DNA of 64,000 bases, taken from contig OZ026596.1 of NCBI GenBank assembly GCA_964020085.1, forward strand, positions 31,414,022 to 31,478,021, given 5' to 3'. Position 1 is the first letter of the stretch. Every line of letters starts with the position of its first letter. Shown here in pieces: positions 49,158 to 60,400 of this stretch. The notes below the pieces were generated by a model. That model searched no databases. It was not told the origin of the DNA and worked only from the letters and a program-made list of their open reading frames with translations. Origin of the DNA: Micromussa lordhowensis (Eukaryota > Cnidaria > Anthozoa > Scleractinia > Lobophylliidae). The position numbers were made by a program, and so were the translations under genes.

Positions 49158-49579
49158 AATTAACGATGCACGTTGACAACGCGAAGAAAATTACAGAAAA
49201 CTTTACACAAAATTAACGCGAACTTTCCAAGAGTTAGATTTACATACATCAAATGAACGCGAAATTTTCGAAAGCAATGTGCGCTTAACTTTATTTTACG
49301 CAAATCCCTCTGTCCAGTCGGGGAAATGGATCGATGCGAAAAGTCGAAAAGACATTTTGAACTCGATTCTTAAAGAACTGTCATGCAGGTAGTGACTCTA
49401 GGGTATTGATAAGGGAGCTATGAGCTGATGTGGTTTTGTAATTGAAATAAAGGTGCTGTAAAATAACAATAGTGTGATTTAAATTAACATCGACGTAAAT
49501 TAAGATGCACTAAATTTACGCGATTTTCTTAAAATCGCGTTAATAAAGTGCATCGTTAATTTCCCATAATAAGGTAAAT
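49140..49579. mobile_element. 440-bp TIR element with 32-bp terminal repeats
   Basis: ATTTACCTTATTATAGGAAA at 49140 (continuing TTAACGATGCAC) is matched in inverted form at 49548-49579 with a single difference. The interior is non-coding and rich in AACGCGA/TTCGCG-type words, with an AAAATCGCG hairpin near the right end. It is a non-autonomous DNA transposon joined to the 3' end of a LINE remnant. Confidence 0.85.
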
Positions 49580-51409
49580 TCAGGCTACAATGTTGCAGAT
49601 TTTTAAATCACTTTCAACGTTCAAACATCGGCGTTGAAAATCGGCTCTTATAACATCACCTTTAGACCTATAAATGCTTCAGTTTTGGGATTATAACTTT
49701 CAAGTCTGACGTTTGGTGCGATTCATTGTCCATATTTTAATTATTCCGTATTATTCTTCCACCTAGCTATTTAACAAATCGAATGTGGTTTAACGTGATC
49801 TGTACTCTTATCGACAACGAGTACGCGTCATCACGGTGGTCAAAATGCCCACAACAAATTGACCACTGAGCCCTGTCTGTACTCTTATCGACAACGCCAA
49901 ATTAGCCAATCAGATTGCGAGATTCGTAGCAATTGTGGTAAAAAGAAAAGAGTATTTTTGTCTCATTTCTTATTTTAACAAAATTCTAAGAATAAAGTTT
50001 TAACAACAACTTAAACGAGATTTGAACTTGGCACAGACTGGGGTGCGACTGTAAATTCCAATATGTAGTTTTTAAAAAGAAAACAACATTTTTCATTTTA
50101 CAAATTTTCTATGGTTGTACATTTGAATTTTCACTGTTTACATGATTACGTTACGTTGTAGAATTACTCCATTGAATTTACGTTAACAATATTGGAATAC
50201 ACCAGGAACAAAAGACTACGCTCAGGAATAAAAAAATTAAATAAAATAAACAAAAAAATAAAAAAAGAATTAAAAAGAAAGAGACAAATGTAAGTGCCTC
50301 AGCTGTTAGTTTAGCGTTGGAATTTCCCGCTAGCACGTAATATACAGCGCCTCTTTTACCTTAACTTGAAAACTCGAGGCACTTGCAGAATCAATGGAGC
50401 ATTAATTTTCCCCCAAACATTGCTGTTTTCAAATTGAGACGTAATTGAGAAATACTACGCAATACCACAAAGTAGAAATTACAATGAGTTACCTGTCCAG
50501 ATTGTATGCCTTTATTTCTGCCATAATATTTACAATCTTTCTCATTTTTTTAATTTATGTTAGCCACCAAACCCTCCCTCCCAGCCCCGCCTAAATCCGC
50601 TCCCGGACGCTCACCCAGCTAACAGTTCGCTTATCCACGGACCTTAAGTCCGAAGGATGCCTACTACCACTACATTTTATTTTAATGGTATTAATTATAT
50701 TCCTTCTGGTCGGTGGTCTACCTCACACGATATCTATGCAAGGTTATTAGAAAAACTGAAGTAAATAACACGAGCTGATATGAAACTTTTTCCATATCTT
50801 TCATTACACACCTAACCTTGCTCAGTTATACGCCTTAATGTAATGTTCTTGTGTCATTTCCTGTACTCGTTGCACCAGCTTACCGAGCTTGTAAACCCAG
50901 GCGGCAAAAATACTCAGCAACCCTCTGCAAACGCAAAAAAAAACTTACGTAAGCTTATAAACTTATAACTTATAAGTGCTGAATATAAATCGTTAGTCTT
51001 CGAAACATATAGTGCACAGACTTTCTCGACTATTGATTTTGCAGGCAATGTCTTTATGTCGCATCTTCTAGAGATCTGCTCAGTAGTTCATTACAGTGCT
51101 ATGTAAACGCTATGACGACGTTTTTTTTCATTAATTTTGGACAATCTTTTGATATCTCTTTTTACACTTTCTGTTGATTTCCTTTGGTAGTGGACAATCA
51201 AAGGGCAATAACTTATTGTTATCGTTTCCGAAAGTAACAATCCTCATTACTTTCAAAATAAGCAGCCTCTGAGGCTCGCCACTTTCAGGAGTCGTTCATA
51301 AAGTCCGCGAGGCAGCCATTTCATTATGTGTAAAGGGGGCAAGTTTCTAAAGAACCTGTGGTGCTGCGTCGGTGGGAGTATTACAAGATAATTTGGTTTT
51401 ATCAACTGA
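49580..51409. other. Intergenic, simple-sequence patches only
   Basis: CTGTACTCTTATCGACAACG occurs twice (about 49800 and 49878), about 78 bp apart. A-rich sequence runs through 50215-50290. No gene was found. Confidence 0.4.
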
Positions 51410-51795
51410 GTTGATAATGTGAATTGGCCACCGTAACTGAAGAGATTCGGAAGCTGACGTTTCGAGCGTTAGCCCTTCGTCGGAGCGAATCAAGGAATTG
51501 TGGGTTGTGTGTGGTTCATAGACAGAAATATGGAGCTACGCTATTGGTTGGTGCCTGGCAACATGAAAAACAACAGAATGAATTAGTTGAATGAAAAGCG
51601 TTCGTTGATACCGTGAGGATTAAGAGTGCCGATTTGAAAAATAAATTTTTGTTCACGAGTTTTGCGGCTTTCTGTGCTTCCTTGATGTAGGGAGAGGCCG
51701 CAGACTGCCATATGTTGCTTAGAATGATTGGGCAGATTAAAGTGTCTAGCGACCGGTTTAGAAGCGTCTTTATCGTCTTTCTCTACGTCGGAAGG
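51410..51795 (-). mobile_element. Penelope-like element tail (GIY-YIG end)
   Basis: On the minus strand, the region near 51590-51780 encodes KPVARHFNLPNHSKQHMAV, then GLSLHQGSTESRKTREQKF, FQIGTLNPHGINERFSFN and a stop. This resembles the C-terminal GIY-YIG nuclease region of Penelope-like retroelements. It is followed by the usual GACGAAGGGCTAACGCTCG-type terminal sequence near 51470. Only the 3' end is present. Confidence 0.65.
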
Positions 51796-51821
51796 TGTTC
51801 TCGGAATTCTAATCCTGATCC

Positions 51822-52370
51822 TTAAGGTGGCTCGAAACAGTTTCCGGCACTTAGATTTTGATGGGTCGTTCTATAACCACTCTTTAACACTTGATGCTAC
51901 AATCATGGTATCAAAAAACTGCCAAATCAATGGTGAACACGTTGTTATCATTTATGTGACGCGATAGGTTACCATAGCAACAGTGTGACCTGCTAAAAAC
52001 ACTCTTAATTGCAGCTTTTGGGGGCGGCACGGTGAATTTTTGTTATATCATCAAATTTCGTGGCTCTGAACCGATTTTTTTAAAACTTTGCCAAAAGTTA
52101 CGTTTTATCGTGTTCATTAAAATTCGATAATATATAAAGAAAGTTCACCGTGCCGTTTTTGAATTATAAGCACCTAAGGCTTTAATTAAGGGTGTTCTTA
52201 GCATGCCTTACTGTTGCTATGGTAACCTATTACGTCACGTAAATGATAACAGCGTGTTCGCTAATGATTGGACAGTGTTTTGACACCATGCTTGTTGCAT
52301 CAAGTGAGAAAGAGTGGTTATAATGACCCATCAAAATCTAACTGCTGCAAACCGGTTTTGAGCCACGGTA
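51822..52370. mobile_element. T2-family foldback TIR element
   Basis: TTAAGGTGGCTCGAAACAGT at 51822 pairs with AAACCGGTTTTGAGCCACGG near 52369. The two halves mirror each other through CCACTCTTTAACACTTGATG, GTTACCATAGCAACAGT and CGTGACGTAATAGG-type blocks. It is closely related to 32202-32583. It lies just upstream of the Penelope tail (minus orientation). Confidence 0.75.
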
Positions 52371-53825
52371 TGAACACCCGGCCCATGACATTTCCCGCCA
52401 TTACTGGCGCAGCCTGCGATGACTGCTGGTCAGCAACCCTCGAGTTGATAAAGGCATTAATGGTGGAGTTGATGAGGAGTCTGTGAGGTGTAGAGGGTAC
52501 TTTAGACATGAATACACAGACTTCAAACGCTCACACTCCTCAGAAAAATAAATCCAAGACGAGGATCAATGGTACGCACGATCAACCATGATCTTTTATG
52601 TAAATATACAGGTCTTAACTCTTTTGAACTCGCTCTCATTCATTTATTCCTTGATAATGGCGTCATGAGGTCGCCAAAACGTCGTTAGTTTTTACTTGCT
52701 TGAATAAACTAATTGCCGTTTTTTAAAAAGAATAATGTATTGATTGGGGAAAGGCCTTGAATTCTCAAGTGATTGACAAGGGCTCTTCGCGTATTCACAT
52801 GACACACCGCTTTGATAAATCTTGCAGATAAATCAATACTCTATTCTTTTCTAGTCTTTTTGACACTTTTGTTTTTTCCCATTTTAAGAAATTTTTTATG
52901 GTCCCACTATTTTTATTATATATGTATTTGTAGTTGTCATTTCCATTTTTATACACCGAAGGCGTTAGTCTGATAGCTGATAGCCCGAACGTTTTAACTT
53001 CATATAGCCAGTGAACGTTTTTTTTTTAATTTTTAATAGTTTCCTTTTGCCCTCATGTAATTTTCTACTTACATCACCTCACATGAATTTCTGATTTGTA
53101 ATTGAAGTTAGTTAATACTTGTACACCTCACAGTCCTTCAGGGCCTCAAAAAGCATGGCTGCCACAATCTTGAAAAGGTCTTGAATTTTTGCTAAGGTCC
53201 TTGAAAAGTGCTTGATTTCTTTATTAAGTCTTCAAAAGTCCTTGAAATTTAGTAATTACCAAAAGACCTGTCTTCTTATATCTGTGATTTCGAAATTTTT
53301 TTACGCCATTTCACTTTTCTGAAAGATTAGATATTTTGCTAAGGAACATTTGTCCCTTGACAATTAAAGACTGGCGATAACACCGGAACAAATGGTCGTA
53401 GTCATCCACACAAACTGCAACAAAATCTCGCTGAATGTACTACACACCATCGAGCAAATCGCCCCTGAAAACAAAGGCACGTGACGGGCACCCCTACATC
53501 AGAAGCCTCGGGTGCAACGTGCATGAAATTGAAGCAAAGATATACTTTCGCTTCATGTACATGTTCTCGTTTTGTACCACATTTTAGCAGATGATCTGAG
53601 TGTCAAAGCTGAATAAACTTGTCACTAAGTCCAATGCTCGCAGAAAGGCAGCTAAAGAAAAGGCTCTTCAACTTGTAACGAGGTACTAAGGAGCTGGCTG
53701 AAGAATATCGCTTTTTGCTATCGTGGACAACTGGTATATCAGGATTTCACTCTGCATTTATTGCAAAATATGTAAATATGTAATTTGCTTACCCACGGAG
53801 CACTAAGGAGTTCACAAGAACCCGT
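52371..53825. other. Intergenic, retroelement-like scraps
   Basis: ATAATGGCGTCATGAGGTCGCCAAAACGTCG near 52655-52685 resembles the terminal region of Penelope-like elements. A CTTGAAAA/GTCCTTGAAA-rich decayed repeat occupies about 53140-53250. No gene is supported. Confidence 0.35.
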
Positions 53826-54035
53826 TCAGACATGCCCGTGCATTTCAGGATGGAATTGGAATCTGGAAATGTTGGTTTTTGAGGAGAGGGTAAGACCGGA
53901 GAAAAACCTCTCGGGGTAGAGTAGAGAACCAACAACAAACTCAACCCACATATGACGCCGGGCACCGGGACACAACGGTGGGAGGCGAGCCCTCTGCCCA
54001 CAGCTGCGCCATCCCTGCCTTCCATTGCACACACT
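53826..54035 (-). repeat. Interspersed repeat with decayed coding look
   Basis: On the minus strand it reads MWVEFVVGSLLYPERFFSG, SSKTNISRFQF and nearby pieces in two frames. From memory this string is common in cnidarian gene models built on repeats. It is treated as a transposable-element remnant, not a host gene. Confidence 0.5.
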
Positions 54036-54437
54036 GTTTTTAATTACTAGTAGTAATCAAAGATTATGAGAGTGCGTTCGACGCCGTATAAATGTTTATA
54101 CAAATACCTTAACTGATCTCCCTAGCTGACTCTCAACCTCTAAAAACCAACTTTTTTTCATCAACAACCGGGGTTTTACAGAAAGATATTTCAGTCACAA
54201 AGTCCACGCCAGTCTGATTTAAGACTGCGTTGCGTGACGGCACCAGTTTCCACAGACTCACAAGTTTAAAATAAGACTAAAAAATTTACATCAGCCTTCA
54301 AATTTCGTGCTAAATATTGTCACATAGACTCGTAATGTTTAAGCGCAAAAGCTAATTTGTATAAGTATATTTTTTTGTCGAACATTATTCAAAGCAGGAA
54401 GCTCAAATATAACTGAGTAAACATTTGCAATCGCGTG

Positions 54438-57400
54438 CTAGTTGATCGCGTAAACAAACTCCGTGCGACTGATTCGAGTATTTCCCCTGGCCTGATTAAC
54501 AAAGTACACAGTATTTACATTTCCGTTCCCTGGTTCAGGTTCACTCTTACGGATCTTTCCTTCAGAGTACTCTTCCACTGATTCCAAATAATATTCGACC
54601 GGATACTACTGACCTTTTCAGTCGCAGCTGGAACTAAATCCACAAATGCAATCAAATACAGCCCGGGGATTTAATACAGCTGTTTCCACAGTTAACATCC
54701 CAAAGCCTAGGCGATCGTGTTCGTGAACATACAACATAAACAAGTCCGCAGCAACTTTCGATGTTCGCGTTTTGTGTCGCACGAGGCAGAATCCTTTGCG
54801 CAACGAGAATGTGATGTCATAACTGCCCGCCCGATAGATAACCCGCCCGCCGATCCAAAAAGCCCTCAGAGCTTTCGCTAGCGTTCACAGGAAACCCACG
54901 AAATTAGGAAGCGTTCTTCGAACGCAATAACATGCACTGTACGAGCAGTCAAGGAATTTTAGTCTTTCCGAGTGTAAAAGTGTATACGAGGTAGCAGTTT
55001 GTCCAGGCTTCTTGGCAAAGGACATATAACCTTCTTCTATAGTTTACAGTAATAAAGCGAGAGTTTTTGATGAGGAAGCTTAAGGTTACTTACCAAGACT
55101 ACTATGAATAGTAAGTATTTTGCAACCATTAATAACAGTACAATTGGAGTAGTCCACTGCAAGTCGGGTATATACATGACACGAATTGCCACATAGATCA
55201 AAATTTCGTCTACAGGTACCTAAAAATAATATCAAAGGCACATTTGGTCAGTTGAAAGTTTGAGCCATGTCAAGTGAAGTTATCAATGATGATGAATGAC
55301 TCATCTCTCTGGCGGAAACGGGACTGAAAAAGCTTTTACTTGTAACAATGTCACCAGTCTTACATATTCAGTTTGGGATAGCTCTGACATGCAGAGATAT
55401 AAAAACTGAATGAATCTTACGAGATTCCTAGGAGGATTATGAAGCCAGTTTTTAATCGACGTTAATTGTCCATTGCATTTCCGTCGTGGCTGTTTAAACT
55501 CCCTCGTTATTTCGACAGGAAGCGCCTGCCTGCCCCTTCAACCATCGGCTTTTTCGGTTGCGCTGTCTCCAAGCGTTCGTTTGCTTTGCCCTCGTTTGGC
55601 TGTTCAGTTCTCAGCCGCTCATTCAGTTTTTATTGCATTGGCTGGGGACATCTGTTTCTTATTTAAACTCCTATCTGTAAAGCTAGTTGTATAAGGTATT
55701 AAAGTGCCTATAACACCAATTTTCTTTAGTCCAGAACAATTTGATACATTTGTGGTCATAATATTGAAAAAACTTTTGCTTTCGGTTGAAACTGCGATTT
55801 TTTTATGAATTTTGAAAGTTGTGAAAATTCGCTATGATGAAAACCATTACCGAGTCGAAGAATTAGTCAAAAGGATCTGGCTCTAGCACATTTCGTGACA
55901 TCGTACAAGGAGATCAAACCTTCACACAACATTCGCACCAGTATACTTGCTCGCCTCGAGTTGTTGTAACATTATTCTGAGTAAGAAAATGCGCATAAAA
56001 CTTTGAGAGCCAATCAGGTTCGTCACTAGTCCCAGTCTCCGTTGCCCTTGGTCGTGTGCTAAATAATGCGACCAATTCAGGAAAAATTGCGGTTTTAACC
56101 AAACCAAAACTTTTTGCGGCATTTTCTCCATACAATAAAAAAGATTTAATATTGCTAAAAAATCTATTTTGGGTTAAAGGCACTTTTTAAACTTAGCAAG
56201 GGCCGAAGCTCCCTTGCTTCTTTGCCTCCTTTGATTTCAATATTAAAAAGGCATCCCCAGCTCACAGCGTTGGAGGTTTTCCTGAAACAGACATAAACAA
56301 ATCCGCCGCCAAAACATCCACACAACACGCGAGTAATATCCGAGGAAGGACTTGGAAACATGTCTTAAATACAACTTAAGAGGGATTACCTTGGGTATAC
56401 TAATCGTTAGGCCTATACTGGGGATTCACTCTCTTACCTTGATTAGGAACAATGAAAAAAGAAAGGTTTGTGAACTTACGTATCTGCTCAGCAGACTTGC
56501 AAAGATCAATATCACATATGCAGTTTCAGTCCACCACGGCCAGACACGAATGGCTGTCTTGGCTATGACAACGGATATGACAATGATCAGAATTAGTATT
56601 CCAATCTCCCGGAGAAACTGAAAAAAGTGTGAAAGACAAAATTGATGAGCTTTAATAAGCATTTCTTCGGTGAGAACAGTCTGTTTTCCAATAGCACAGT
56701 CCATAATTCCAATCTGTGTTGTTGGTTATCGTCTCGTCTTGCAAATTTGTTTCATGAGTGATTTTTTTTAGATAGAGTAAACATTCCTTAGAGTAAAATA
56801 AGATTAATACGTTCTTACTGTTATAATTACCTGTTTCGTGCTTGTCATTCCAATTGTTCGTTCTGTCTTTTGAAAGAATAAGAAGTTAGCTATGGTTATA
56901 TTGCATTTTCGTAAGTCCTAACAATAAAACAGTTGCAAACCCAAACTGATGGAACTTCTTCTATAACTCAGTACTGTACAGAGATTAGCGTTTAGTGTTT
57001 ATTCCAATTGGTGGAGTCACGTGCAATCAGTAGGCAGTCAACAGTCGTACGTAACCATGGCGAATTTGACAACTAACATTAATTACGTGCCTTTTAGACC
57101 AGGTTGTAATTGAATACACCTTATTCCAAAATGGCTGCCATTTTAGTGTTCTCTTGTTTGCTTGCAAATTAGCCCTTATTGCTTCGTTCAAGGGAAAATA
57201 TTCTTTTGTATTTCGAGTTTAAGAACGAGGCAACAAGGGCTAATTTGAAGGCAAACAAAAGACCACTAAAATAGTGGCCATTTTGGAATAAGGTGTATAG
57301 GTAATCACATGATTTCGAGTGCAATTTGGACTAAATAAACACGAGAAAAAATTTCAAGGGCTACAACCCCTTGCACGAGAATAATCATGTGCTTACTTTG

Positions 57401-60400
57401 TAATAATACACTTGAAAACATACAGATTATTTTATGGAAATTGCACGCGTACGGTATTTGCATACGAGTTGTTGACCTATCAGAAAACGAACGAGTGAAC
57501 ATAGCTAGCGAACGAGTGAGGTTTCTGATACAAAAACAACGAGTGCGTAAATACCATACAAAGCACTTTCCATGCTGTAATTTGTTTATTTCATCCTTAC
57601 TGAGATTTTCACCTGCAGCGTTCTCATAAACTTTATTTGCTTTTTCATTCAGCTGAACAGTAAGCTTAGTGAAGTTATGTTTTTATTCAGAAAGTGCAAG
57701 CGCTTCATTAATCGCTTCTTCGAAAGCCTAAATATTTTTGTACAGAATGTTTACCTCTTCATCAGTCAATGCTTCAGCTGCTTTTGGTTTGTTTCTTCCT
57801 TTGCCTTGTTTTTTTTTTAAGTTGTTTTCTTCGAGCTTCAATTTTTCTCCTTGCTTGGTCAGACTCTTTGTCGTCGATAATGCTTACGGGATATTTGCGT
57901 TCTTTCAAAAACCGGTTAACATTTGAAGAAAACCCTCGAAGGCTTGATGTTTCGTTAGCCTCGCCCTTTTTTCCTTTGACCCTTAAAATAAATTCGCACA
58001 GATCTGGATTTCCTCAATTGTTCTTGTCTCTTCCTTATGTTTTGAGGAATTCGCTAGCAAGCGGTATAAACGTCTCGTCGGGGTTTTACCCGAGTGATTT
58101 TGTTCTGCTGTTTCTGGATGTTATCTTCAATGGGTTTATCTAAAGCGGGTAAACCTGTTCGAACTTTCCGCCATTGTTTGTGGTTTATAGCTACTTTGCG
58201 AGAAAACTAGTGTAAACTTGTGGAAACTCTTGTGAGTGAAGATTGAAGAGGAGCCAGCCACAACTTGAGCGCTGCGAACTGACTGATTCATTTTGACAGC
58301 TGATTTCTGATTGGATGAAACGCTTTTCCCAGGTGTGAGAAAGTCGTTTCAAGATTGCGATTGGATGAAGGAATTTCCGTGTGAGTTTTTTATATCATCG
58401 ATTCTATCTGAAAATCTCAGTGAGTATGGAATACATACCATTTAAGACCGTCTACACATTGTTTCTTAGGCAGGCTGAATTGTGTTTGGTATACCTTCGA
58501 GCATTCCCGAAACTATTCGAAAAAACTTCCAGATGTTGGGTGATCTTCGGCAATCTTCGGCAATCGGAAGTGTTCGGGTGATTTTTGGAGGTGATCCAAA
58601 ACGTTCGGGTGACATTCGTCGGTCTCCGGAAGGGTATGGATGATCTTCGGAAGTGCTCGGAAAAAGTCCAATTACCTTCAGCTATCTTCGAAAGGCTTCG
58701 GGTGAACTTCGTCGACTACCGTCGGTAGTCACGAGTGTCTTCGTAGTAACTTCGGATATCTTCGTTGCAAGTTGCGCTCCTTTGTAGCCAATCATATCGA
58801 CTAATTTTTTCAAGTGTATTATTGCATGTCGTTGCAAACAATAAAAAAAACTTATCAGCTTGCGCTAAATTGTGCAGTCTGGAATAAGTCAGAGCGAGTA
58901 ATTATTTTTGATAAGGCTATGGAATTACTTGTAAGCAATAGGCCACTCTTTCTATTGGTTTACTGGAGCAATCATTTTTCACGCGGCAGGATGTTGAGAG
59001 AACACGAGAACTGAAATCTTGTAACTCACTTTTGAAAAAGGAAAAGAAAAAGAAAATAGGAAAGGAAAAGGTTATCGGTTAAAAGCAGAAAGTATAACAC
59101 TTTATTCAAAAGTATTCTGAAGGGGAAAAGCAGGGATTCGTAGGCGGAGTCATCACGTAGCGATTCAACGATACCTTCCCAAAGTTTTGCGAATGGAATA
59201 AAGTTAGTAATTTACTTATCTTAGGCTAGGAGGTTCGTGTTTCTCGGTATTTTGCTGAGTGAAAACTATTGCTGGAAAGCTGTCGGAGCTTATGGAGACC
59301 AAAATTCATTTATCGTGTTATGCATGCATGTATTCATTGAATTTAAACTCAAAATAAACTTATAAGGCTACCCCGGTAAACCGATAGAAAGAGTGGTCTA
59401 TTGCTAAATTACGTTAGCGAGGCAATACGTTAACTGGGAGCTATGAAATTCGACAACTACATAAAAAAAAACACATCTTAATACAGGCCATACAGTGTAG
59501 TATTAAATATACTGTAAATAAGAGTTGTAGATAAGATTACTTTTTCTTACCTCGCTCACTTGAAAGAAGATGATGATACCGACCGCCATTACTGGGATGA
59601 CGAGTTTCAAAGTTACAATGATTAATATCACATAAGCAATTTCAGTCAACCACTGCCAGACAAGGGGCGCTATGACAAAAAGTGCGGCAACGACCGTAAT
59701 CTCTTTTCCAAGATCCCAGAAAAACTACAAAGAAGATTAATGACACTGGTCAGTTGAAATTTTGAGGAATGTTAGCAAACAATGATTGATAGTCTAGTTA
59801 AGGCATTTCTTTTGTACGAAAAAATACACTAGTTGTGCCTTTTTGTCTACCTTCTCATTATGTTAAGCATTATATACTCTAGAGAAGTATTTCAAATTTG
59901 TTTATTTGTGGATTATTTTTGGTTAAAAAATAACGATAGTTGCATGGCGGGCCGTGCTGTCAATATGCCATTTCCGAATTACCTTTAGCCTCTTTCTCAA
60001 AGCGAGTCTTGGTGCTCATGCTTTCATGTGAAAATGAGACTTCGTTCACATGCAAATTAAACTCATTTTCATATGAATGGTTTTGCACCAGGCCTCGCTT
60101 TGAAAGAGAAGCTTTAGGTAACTCGGAAATGGTATGTTGATATCTTTCGAAGGGGCACCAGAATGGTGGCGGTAAAGTAACAGAAACACCGTAATTAAGT
60201 TTTCCTTTTACAAAGAAACGTTTTTACCCTAGGGCTTCGACACATTGAAATTGATATTTTATCGAATGCAAGGACTGTTGAGTCAGTGAAAGCTTCTAAC
60301 ATCGTCTTTTGACCTGCGCAACAGCCTTCTAACGTAACGCAACGCAAAAGCTTGGAATACTACAAAACGAAAAAACCCTATCGAGCTGAAACTTTGTAAA

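Noticed and set aside
53789..54034. 81-codon minus frame as terminal exon of the membrane gene
   Set aside because: It matches an interspersed repeat, while the exon at 54438-54605 already gives an in-frame stop.
57769..58143. 124-codon hydrophobic plus-strand frame
   Set aside because: It is the antisense shadow of an A-rich, basic recombinase-like pseudogene; hydrophobicity comes from T-rich codons.
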